Origin: Oxalobacteraceae bacterium UBA5157
GTDB taxonomy: Bacteria; Pseudomonadota; Gammaproteobacteria; Burkholderiales; Burkholderiaceae_D
Direction of reading: 5' to 3'
DNA length: 6,427 nt
Assembly (NCBI GenBank): GCA_002415335.1
Contig: DHXL01000244.1
Coordinates: 5,449 to 11,875 of the forward strand
How positions within the stretch are numbered: position 1 is the first letter of the stretch; each line of letters begins with the position of its first letter. The translations under genes were made by a program, and so were the position numbers. The notes beneath the pieces were generated by a model that was given only the letters and a program-made list of their open reading frames with translations, did no database searches and had not been told where the DNA came from. Shown here in pieces: positions 1-5,312 of the stretch.

Positions 1-102
1 GGAGCAGAAAGCAAAACCCTGATCGAGGGGCGCTGTATGGACGGTGGCGCCAACGTCAGTGCGCGGTTGGCGCCACGCGATGTTTCGGGCAACGAGATTT
101 AA
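1..102 (+). CDS. Possible 3' tail of an upstream gene (partial, unidentified)
   Basis: Reading frame 1 is open from the left edge to a TAA at 100-102 and gives 33 residues, with a stretch reading IEGRCMDGGANVSARL. The other two plus frames either stop early (TGA at 20-22) or run into the cupin start. The DGG with a preceding small/hydrophobic stretch is faintly like the C-terminus of short-chain dehydrogenases, where a DGG or NGG motif follows TGQ, but this is too short to identify. If it is real, the next gene starts 37 bases after its stop, a spacing typical of an operon. The alternative is that this is non-coding leader DNA holding the inverted repeat at 44-76. Open frames of about 100 bases are common by chance in GC-rich DNA, so confidence is low. 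Confidence 0.28.
   Translation, partial: GAESKTLIEGRCMDGGANVSARLAPRDVSGNEI
44..76. repeat. Perfect 11-bp inverted repeat carrying two TGGCGCCA palindromes
   Basis: GTGGCGCCAAC at 44-54 is the exact reverse complement of GTTGGCGCCAC at 66-76, with an 11-base spacer. Each arm itself contains the 8-bp palindrome TGGCGCCA (45-52 and 68-75), so the two copies are also direct repeats 23 bp apart. No T-run follows, so it is not a standard intrinsic terminator. It lies 64 bases ahead of the cupin start codon. It could be a paired operator for a dimeric regulator, an RNA hairpin in the leader, or a coincidence inside the 3' end of an upstream gene. Confidence 0.55.
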
Positions 103-128
103 CGATTTTGAGCCCGCTGAACCTAACC

Positions 129-134
129 AGGAGA
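129..134 (+). promoter_or_regulatory. Ribosome binding site of the cupin gene
   Basis: AGGAGA lies five bases upstream of the ATG at 140. It decides the start of the cupin gene against the longer in-frame option beginning with GTG at 44, which has no comparable site and adds 32 residues outside the cupin fold. Confidence 0.8.
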
Positions 135-139
135 CTTCA

Positions 140-619
140 ATGACAACCATGCCACCGACAGTCGCGGGCCTTCCGCATGTCATTCACCGCAGTGAAACAG
201 AACTTCCGTTCGTCAACTTCATGGATGGGCTTGCAGTACAGCTCCTCCAGGTGGATATCGAAGCCGGCTTGTGGGTGGTACGCGCCCGGTTCGCGCCAGG
301 GCTCACGCTGCCGCGACACAAGCATACCGGCGAAGTGTTCGCGCTGACCTTCTCCGGATCATGGAAGTATCTCGAATACCCGGAAATCAACACTGCAGGC
401 TCCTACTTGTTTGAACCGTCCGGCTCCATCCACACGCTGCATGCGCCCGCCACCAACACGGAAGCGACCGAGGCATGGTTCGCGATCCGTGGCGCGAACC
501 TGAATCTCAACGAAGCCGGTGAGGTGGAAAGCGTGTGGGATGCCGGATTCATCCTCGACACCTACCTTGCGCTCTGCAAGGAGGCCGGTCATCCGGCCCC
601 GAACGTCATCGGCATCTGA
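140..619 (+). CDS. Cupin-domain dioxygenase-like protein (2,4'-dihydroxyacetophenone dioxygenase family)
   Basis: A cytosolic single-domain cupin of 159 residues with no signal peptide. Cupin motif 1 is seen as G54, H60, H62 and E65 (PRHKHTGE), and motif 2 as G87, P93, G95 and H98 (GSYLFEPSGSIH). H60, H62 and H98 would form a three-histidine mononuclear iron site, as in acetylacetone dioxygenase (Dke1) and 2,4'-dihydroxyacetophenone dioxygenase (DAD). The words SGSWKYLEYPE and AGSYLFEPSGSIHTL are, from memory, typical of the DAD-like family. Known members use O2 to cleave a C-C bond next to a ketone; DAD gives 4-hydroxybenzoate and formate. The substrate here cannot be read from sequence. Length is close to that of DAD (about 180). 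The ATG at 140 has a good ribosome site and is preferred. The family call is fairly secure, the exact reaction is not. Confidence 0.8.
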   Translation: MTTMPPTVAGLPHVIHRSETELPFVNFMDGLAVQLLQVDIEAGLWVVRARFAPGLTLPRHKHTGEVFALTFSGSWKYLEYPEINTAGSYLFEPSGSIHTLHAPATNTEATEAWFAIRGANLNLNEAGEVESVWDAGFILDTYLALCKEAGHPAPNVIGI

Positions 620-641
620 ACTATTCGGCGCACAGGCGAAC

Positions 642-668
642 CGGCCGGCAGCATTCAGTTGCCGGCCG
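642..668 (+). terminator. Strong GC hairpin after the cupin gene, terminator-like without a U-tract
   Basis: CGGCCGGCA (642-650) pairs exactly with TGCCGGCCG (660-668). A G-U and a C-G pair extend the stem inward to leave a five-base loop at 653-657. It begins 23 bases after the cupin stop codon. The sequence that follows is CACATCAATG, with no run of T, so Rho-independent termination is doubtful. It may protect the 3' end of the mRNA, act as a weak terminator, or be a protein-binding palindrome. Position and stem strength favour separation of the cupin transcript from the AraC gene downstream. Confidence 0.5.
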
Positions 669-765
669 CACATCAATGCGCGGGCAGGCACTGGCGGGCA
701 ATTATGGTAATCTGCAGTGATAAAAAGCAGCAACCATAAGAATCGGCAGGAGACTGCGGCACGCC

Positions 766-778
766 CGCTTTATAAGCG
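766..778. promoter_or_regulatory. 13-bp palindrome with a -10-like core upstream of the first araC gene
   Basis: CGCTTTATAAGCG is a perfect palindrome around a three-base centre, about 90 bases before the AraC start codon. Its middle (TATAAG, 771-776) resembles a -10 hexamer, but no recognisable -35 lies 16-18 bp upstream. It could be a promoter overlapped by an operator, for example for autoregulation. The rest of the 246-bp gap (620-865) holds the hairpin at 642-668 and otherwise nothing I can name. Confidence 0.3.
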
Positions 779-865
779 CACCATCCAGGCTGACATCGAC
801 ACATCGTCCGCGCGTGAACGGCGCGGTCCTGCCTGAGCCGCAGCATTACGTTTGGAGACAGCGTC

Positions 866-1834
866 ATGAATTTACCGTCCGCGCCGGGAGCCGACCGGCT
901 CCACGAGTCGCATGTGCAATCCCTGGACCAGTTGACGCAGATGGTCCACGAGAATTTCTACGAACTGGAATGCCACTACACCACGCCCGATCGTTGTCAT
1001 ACGCGTGCGCTGGCCGCCAGGTTCAAGGATAGCCTGGTATCGATGGTCGATACGACCCCGGTCATGTTCAGCCGCACGCGCGACGCATCTGCACGCTCTG
1101 AATCAGGCACCTTCAAGATCATGTGGCAGATCGTGGGCCAAAGCTGCATTGAGCAAGGCGGACGTGAGGCCATGCTGGTTCCAGGCACGTGGGCCGTGTA
1201 CGACAGTACTCGGCCTTACAGCGTGAATGTGCTCGAACCGGACAGCAGGTTCGTGGTGCTGTTCCTGCCGCAGAGCGAGGCATATGCATGGGGACCGGAG
1301 ATCCCGCGGCTGATCGGGACCGCGCTCTCCGGCAAGGGCACGGCGGAGGTCGCGCTATCGGCAATCGGACGCCTGCTCGACGATCAGTTCTCGCTCGATA
1401 GCGCGGGGCAGATGGTGGTGCAGGACTCGGTCGTGTCATTGTTGGCGGCAGCAATGCGGCAGACAGAAAACGCCGATACGGCGGCGCAGTCGCGCGCCGT
1501 GAACCCGCGCAAACTTGAACAGATTCGAGCGTTCATCGTCGAGCATATCTCCGAGCCGGACCTGTCGGCGGAAAGAATCGCGCAGGCGTTCTCCATGTCG
1601 CGGCGCTCGCTCTATTACCTGTTCGATAGAATGGGCCAGACGCCGCATGCATATGTCCTCGGGCTGCGGCTGGAAGCGGCGCGCAAAAGCCTGGGCGATG
1701 CTCGTCAGGCAGACAAGACCATTACGCAACGCGCGTACGAATTCGGTTTCTCGGATGCCGCGCATCTGAGCCGTGCATTTCATGAGCGCTTCGGCATGAG
1801 CCCGAGTAGCTGGCGCGTGCAACATCGCATGTAA
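866..1834 (+). CDS. AraC-family transcriptional regulator, FeaR-like (AraC_binding_2 + HTH)
   Basis: A 322-residue cytosolic DNA-binding regulator. Residues about 45-200 form an AraC_binding_2 type N-terminal domain, with WQIVGQ near 87-92 and the block PGTWAVYDSTRPY at 106-118, where FeaR, activator of phenylethylamine catabolism, has a closely similar PGD...YDS.RPY pattern. Residues 213-322 are the paired helix-turn-helix of the AraC/XylS family: first HTH about 233-253 (LSAERIAQAFSMSRRSLYYLF), second about 286-311, ending in the family signature FGFSDAAHLSRAFHERFGMSPSSWR. The start is chosen from GGAGA at 854-858, seven bases before the ATG. It lies downstream of the cupin and upstream of the receptor, all on the same strand, so either or both are candidate targets. 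FeaR-like members usually sense an aromatic amine or aldehyde type inducer, but the ligand here is unknown. Confidence 0.9.
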   Translation: MNLPSAPGADRLHESHVQSLDQLTQMVHENFYELECHYTTPDRCHTRALAARFKDSLVSMVDTTPVMFSRTRDASARSESGTFKIMWQIVGQSCIEQGGREAMLVPGTWAVYDSTRPYSVNVLEPDSRFVVLFLPQSEAYAWGPEIPRLIGTALSGKGTAEVALSAIGRLLDDQFSLDSAGQMVVQDSVVSLLAAAMRQTENADTAAQSRAVNPRKLEQIRAFIVEHISEPDLSAERIAQAFSMSRRSLYYLFDRMGQTPHAYVLGLRLEAARKSLGDARQADKTITQRAYEFGFSDAAHLSRAFHERFGMSPSSWRVQHRM

Positions 1835-1870
1835 AAGCGCACCGTACCGTTCCAAACTCCGGTTCCCGGG

Positions 1871-1927
1871 CTTGCACGCATTTTCAATCGACTGCATGAA
1901 TATGCAAGCGGTGCGTGTCGAACCGCT
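1871..1927. promoter_or_regulatory. Nested inverted repeats in the receptor gene leader
   Basis: In the 196-bp gap before the receptor, CTTGCA (1871-1876) mirrors TGCAAG (1903-1908). Inside it lies the interrupted palindrome TGCAT-GAAT-ATGCA (1893-1906). A separate stem, AGCGGT (1907-1912) with ACCGCT (1922-1927), follows directly. These are plausible operator or promoter elements for the receptor gene. I see no clear -35/-10 pair, no Fur-box-like sequence and none of the conserved boxes of a cobalamin riboswitch. Further on, TCAAAT (1990-1995) and ATTTGA (2015-2020) form a weak inverted repeat that touches the ribosome-site region. Confidence 0.3.
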
Positions 1928-2030
1928 GTTACCTTCCTCTCTCTGCAGCGCGTGACGCGTCCCGCGAGGTCGCCGTCAGTCCAGGTGCTTCAAATTTTCA
2001 GCCATCGGCAATCCATTTGAGAGAAAAACA

Positions 2031-4124
2031 ATGCCCGCATTTCGTCCTGCACTCCAACCCGCCGTGTTGCTATCCATTGCCGCCGCGTTGGCACCCGTCG
2101 CATATGGCGCCGACATCGATACGGCGATGCTGCTCGACCCGGTGGTCGTGACCGGCAGCCGCATCGGCCACAGCAGCTTCGATCTGCCCGCCGCCATCGA
2201 TGTGGTGAGCGGGGAGCGGATCACCGAAGGGCAGGCGCGCGTCAATGCATCGGAGGCGCTGGTGGCGGTGCCGGGACTGGTGGTGCAAAATCGTCAGAAC
2301 TACGCGCAAGACCTGCAGATTTCGTCGCGCGGTTTTGGGGCGCGATCGGCGTTTGGCGTGCGCGGCGTGCGGCTGTTGGCCGATGGCATTCCGGCCACCA
2401 TGCCCGACGGCCAAGGACAGGCCGCTACTTTCAACCTGGATATGGCGGAGCGTATTGAAGTGCTGCGCGGCCCGTTTTCGGCAATCTATGGTAACCACGC
2501 AGGCGGCGTGATCCAGCTCTTCACGCGTGACGGGCGCGGCCCGCCAGCGATTGAAAGCGGTGTGCTGGCGGGCAGCGACGGCGCCTGGAAATCCGACCTG
2601 AACGCCGAAGGCGAACGCAACGGCATCGGCTACCTGCTGGATGCCTCGCGCTTTCATACCGACGGTTATCGCCACCATAGCGCAGCCACCCGCGACCAGG
2701 ACTTTGCCAAGCTCACTACCCGGCCTGATGCAGACAGCCGCCTGGTGCTGACGGCCAACGGTCTGCGGCAGCACGACACGCAAGACCCGTTAGGCTTGAC
2801 CTGGTCCGCCTTTGAAGCAAATCCACGCGCGGCCGATGCGGCCGCAGTCACCTTCAACACGCGCAAGAGCATCGATCATCTGCAGGGAGGTGCTTTCTAT
2901 GAGCGCCGTTTCGGCGACGACCGTCTGCAGTTGACCGCCTATACCGGCAAGCGGCAAGTCATCCAATACCAAGCGATTCCCCCATCCGCCCAGATCAACG
3001 CGAAGAGTTCCGGTGCGGTGGTGGATTTTGATCGGGATTTCGGCGGCTTGGGTGCGCGCTGGATCGGCGTGCGCCAAGTGGCAGGCGGGTCGCTCACGAC
3101 AACGGTGGGCCTCGACTATGACCGCTCGCAGGACGATCGGCGCGGTTACGAAAACTTTATCGGTACCCAGCTCGGTGTGCAGGGTGCATTGCGGCGCAGC
3201 GAACAGGATACCGTCACCAGCGTCGACCCTTACCTGCAAGCAGAGTGGAAAAGCGAACGCTGGGTCCTGACCGCAGGCGTGCGCCACACCGACCTGATGG
3301 CGGATGTCGCCGACAAGTATCTGGGCAACGGCAACGACAGCGGCAGCGTGACCTACCGCCGCACGACGCCGGTGCTGGCGCTGCTCTACAAGCTTACGCC
3401 GAACCTCAATCTGTACACCAGCGCGGCGCGCGGCTTCGAGACGCCGACCCTCAACGAATTGTTTTATTCCGGCACGGCGGGCGGTTTCAACTTCAGGCTT
3501 GATCCGTCCCGCAGCACCCATCTGGAAGCGGGCGCGAAAAGCCTGCTTGGCAAGGACACCCGCATCAACGTCGCGTTGTTTCAAGTGCAGACCGACGATG
3601 AACTCGCGGCGGATGTCGCCAGCGGCGGGCGCACCAGCTACAAGAACGCCAGCCGCACCTTGCGCCAGGGGATCGAATTTTCGCTGGAAACGGCATGGCA
3701 AGGCGGCTTTAGCGGACGGCTCGCGCTATCCGGATTGCGTGCTGTATACGACCAGGGTTTCGGCACGGTCGCGGCCGGCAATACACTACCCGGCGTGCCG
3801 AACGCCACGCTCTACGGCGAACTGGCATGGAGCAATGCGCCATCCGGCTTGAGCGCGGCGGTGGAGACGATTGCCAACAGCAAGGTGTTTGTCGAGGACA
3901 GCAATACCCAGCGCGCAGCGCCCGGCTATGCGATCGCCAATGCGCGGGCCGGCGCGGAGCAGCGTTTCGGCGCCTGGAAGGTGAAGGAGTTTGTGCGCGT
4001 CAACAACCTGCTGGACCGCACCTATATCGGTTCGGTGATCGTTGCCGACGCCAACCGCCGCTACTATGAACCGGCACCCGGCCGCAATTGGCTGTTGGGC
4101 GCGAGTATCCAGTATGTTTTTTGA
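2031..4124 (+). CDS. pqqU: TonB-dependent outer-membrane receptor, PqqU (YncD)-like, probable PQQ importer
   Basis: A 697-residue outer-membrane beta-barrel transporter driven by TonB-ExbBD. Residues 1 to about 26-27 are a Sec signal peptide (hydrophobic AVLLSIAAALAPVA, cleavage near AYGA). The TonB box is DPVVVTG at 36-42. The plug domain spans about 50-165, with VPGLVVQNRQNYAQDLQ (80-96), RGFGARS and DGIPATMPDGQGQ (118-130), and ERIEVLRGPFSAIYGN (140-155). The barrel fills the rest, includes RGFETPTLNELFY near 464-476, and ends in the aromatic F697 typical of outer-membrane proteins. The plug blocks and the C-terminal words GSVIVADANRRYYEPAPGRNW match, as I recall it, E. coli YncD, renamed PqqU for PQQ uptake; that protein is about 700 residues. 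There is no N-terminal signalling extension, so FecR/sigma-type control is not expected. The ribosome site is weak (GAGAG, 2019-2023). PQQ specificity is inferred from homology and was not tested against other ligands. Confidence 0.9.
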   Translation: MPAFRPALQPAVLLSIAAALAPVAYGADIDTAMLLDPVVVTGSRIGHSSFDLPAAIDVVSGERITEGQARVNASEALVAVPGLVVQNRQNYAQDLQISSRGFGARSAFGVRGVRLLADGIPATMPDGQGQAATFNLDMAERIEVLRGPFSAIYGNHAGGVIQLFTRDGRGPPAIESGVLAGSDGAWKSDLNAEGERNGIGYLLDASRFHTDGYRHHSAATRDQDFAKLTTRPDADSRLVLTANGLRQHDTQDPLGLTWSAFEANPRAADAAAVTFNTRKSIDHLQGGAFYERRFGDDRLQLTAYTGKRQVIQYQAIPPSAQINAKSSGAVVDFDRDFGGLGARWIGVRQVAGGSLTTTVGLDYDRSQDDRRGYENFIGTQLGVQGALRRSEQDTVTSVDPYLQAEWKSERWVLTAGVRHTDLMADVADKYLGNGNDSGSVTYRRTTPVLALLYKLTPNLNLYTSAARGFETPTLNELFYSGTAGGFNFRLDPSRSTHLEAGAKSLLGKDTRINVALFQVQTDDELAADVASGGRTSYKNASRTLRQGIEFSLETAWQGGFSGRLALSGLRAVYDQGFGTVAAGNTLPGVPNATLYGELAWSNAPSGLSAAVETIANSKVFVEDSNTQRAAPGYAIANARAGAEQRFGAWKVKEFVRVNNLLDRTYIGSVIVADANRRYYEPAPGRNWLLGASIQYVF

Positions 4125-4144
4125 GCGCGCTTCATTTCCGCGCT
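4124..4144. terminator. Weak stem at the convergent gene junction
   Basis: AGCGCG (4124-4129) pairs with CGCGCT (4139-4144) over a nine-base loop, exactly where the receptor and the minus-strand araC meet with only seven bases between their stop codons. AGCGCGCT at 4124-4131 is also a palindrome. The T6 run at 4117-4122 lies on the wrong side for plus-strand termination. In minus-strand RNA the matching run after the stem is A, not U, so neither direction has a proper intrinsic terminator. It may still help limit read-through in both directions. Confidence 0.22.
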
Positions 4145-5196
4145 TCTACGGCGGATGCCGAATCGAAAGATGAACGGTCCGCAATCCGCCTGTAGTCGCC
4201 CGGCACGCCCCCGGTCCAGCGTTTGAAGGCGCGGTAGAACGCGCTTGCATCCGAAAAATTCAGCAGCACCGCGATTTGCCCGAAACTCAGCATTGGGTCG
4301 CCGATATACTCCAGCGCCAACTGGTGGCGCACTTGGTCCAGCGTTTCGATGAAGCTGGTGCTTTCATCGGCCAGACGCTGCTGCAGTGTCCTGGCAGACA
4401 TCCCGAGCAGGGATGCAACCTGTTCCTTGTGCGCCATTCCCTGCGCGAGCACTTGCTGCAACACGGCGGCTACCCGCGTCTTGACGCTGGCGGAATTTTC
4501 CAGCGACGCCAAGTGCCGGCGCGCGAGCGACTCATGCAGGCGGCATAACTCAGGATTGCGCGCCGGCAGCAATGCATCGAGTAGCGGCAAGGGCAAACCG
4601 ATGCCGTTGAATTCGCTCTGGAACTCGGTATCGCAGCCCAATATGTCGCGATAGACTGCCGACGGGCTGATCGCGGCGTGGGTCATGCATATCTTATTCG
4701 GCGAGAATGCGGAACCCATGATCCAGCGCAGCAAGCGTACCGCACATGCCAGAACTGCTTCCACCTGCAGCGGTGCGAAATGCAGGGTCGCCTCGACCGG
4801 ATGATAGACCAGCCACGCAACTTGATTCTGTTCGACCAGTTGCAGCCGCGCGCCGTCGCTGACCAGGCGCTGGAAGCGTTGCAAGTGGCCGAAGGCTTCG
4901 CGCAGGGTGGTGCTCGATACCAGCGTATACGCGACGACATTGAAGGAAGTCGGTTCGATCGACTGTCCCATATGCAGTCCGAACGCCGCATCGCCGGTCA
5001 GTTCGGCGGCGGCGCGCCAGAGCCTGACGACCGCATCCAGCGGAATGCGCGCCAACGGATCGGCCGGCAGCACGGCGATCCCGGCCCGCGCCAGCAATTG
5101 CGCTTCGTCAGTGCCGCCATGTCGGGCGGCGGCGATAATGGCCTGGACCCAGCCGATGGCCACGGTCTTTTCATTCGTTTGGCTTGGCTTATTCAT
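4132..5196 (-). CDS. AraC-family transcriptional regulator (arabinose-binding-like N-domain, OruR type)
   Basis: A 354-residue cytosolic regulator on the minus strand. Residues about 20-205 match the Arabinose_bd-like domain of OruR/ArgR-type regulators: an opening IIAAARHGGTDEAQLLARAGI (20-40), then LWRAAAELTGDAAFGLHMGQ (59-78) and a segment ending near FNGIGLPLPLLDALLPARNPE. The C-terminus carries the two helix-turn-helices, first about 256-277 (HKEQVASLLGMSARTLQQRL), second about 303-330 (LSFGQIAVLLNFSDASAFYRAFKRWTGGVPGDYR), the canonical AraC/XylS signature. The frame is open up to a GTG at 5292, but those 32 extra residues are unlike the family and would fill the whole divergent promoter region. 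The ATG at 5194-5196 gives the usual length, though it too lacks a strong ribosome site. Its divergent neighbour, the FAD dehydrogenase, is the likely target. The receptor lies tail-to-tail with it and is probably not in its operon. Confidence 0.9.
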   Translation of the reverse strand: MNKPSQTNEKTVAIGWVQAIIAAARHGGTDEAQLLARAGIAVLPADPLARIPLDAVVRLWRAAAELTGDAAFGLHMGQSIEPTSFNVVAYTLVSSTTLREAFGHLQRFQRLVSDGARLQLVEQNQVAWLVYHPVEATLHFAPLQVEAVLACAVRLLRWIMGSAFSPNKICMTHAAISPSAVYRDILGCDTEFQSEFNGIGLPLPLLDALLPARNPELCRLHESLARRHLASLENSASVKTRVAAVLQQVLAQGMAHKEQVASLLGMSARTLQQRLADESTSFIETLDQVRHQLALEYIGDPMLSFGQIAVLLNFSDASAFYRAFKRWTGGVPGDYRRIADRSSFDSASAVEARK

Positions 5197-5312
5197 CCAT
5201 TCGCGTCTACTGGGACAACTTTCGATGCTCGCGCCGACAATGCAATCGCGGGCGCGCCTGCTTAAGATGACACTTACCCGATAGTAACTCACCAGGAAAG
5301 CGAGCAGAAGCG
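5197..5312. promoter_or_regulatory. Divergent promoter/operator region between araC and the FAD dehydrogenase
   Basis: This 116-bp gap must hold the start signals of both divergent genes if the ATG at 5196 is the true araC start. It contains inverted repeats CGCGCC (5230-5235) with GGCGCG (5251-5256), and TTAC (5274-5277) with GTAA (5284-5287) around six bases, plus the palindrome CTTAAG (5261-5266). Any of these could be regulator sites. I could not pick out a convincing -35/-10 pair on either strand. The dehydrogenase has only a loose purine-rich stretch (AGGAAAG, 5294-5300, or CAGAAG, 5305-5310) as its ribosome site. Confidence 0.5.

Noticed and set aside
44..139. Longer cupin start at the GTG at 44
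   Set aside because: The added 32 residues lie outside the cupin fold and the GTG has no good ribosome site, whereas the ATG at 140 has AGGAGA at proper spacing.
1281..1655. CATATGCATG (1281-1290) and its exact reverse complement (1646-1655)
   Set aside because: Both copies are inside the AraC coding frame, far apart, and short enough to arise by chance; no recombination signature is seen around them.
1835..2030. Possible cobalamin riboswitch ahead of the TonB-dependent receptor
   Set aside because: I looked for the conserved B12-box and the other family boxes and found none. The receptor also resembles PqqU rather than BtuB.
2070..3701. Two minus-strand open frames (237 and 303 codons) opposite the receptor
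   Set aside because: Both are antisense to a receptor with well-conserved plug and barrel motifs. Neither has a ribosome site or a recognisable fold.
4678..5265. Plus-strand open frame of 195 codons
   Set aside because: It is antisense to the OruR-type AraC regulator, whose two HTH motifs are clear; composition is that of a shadow frame.
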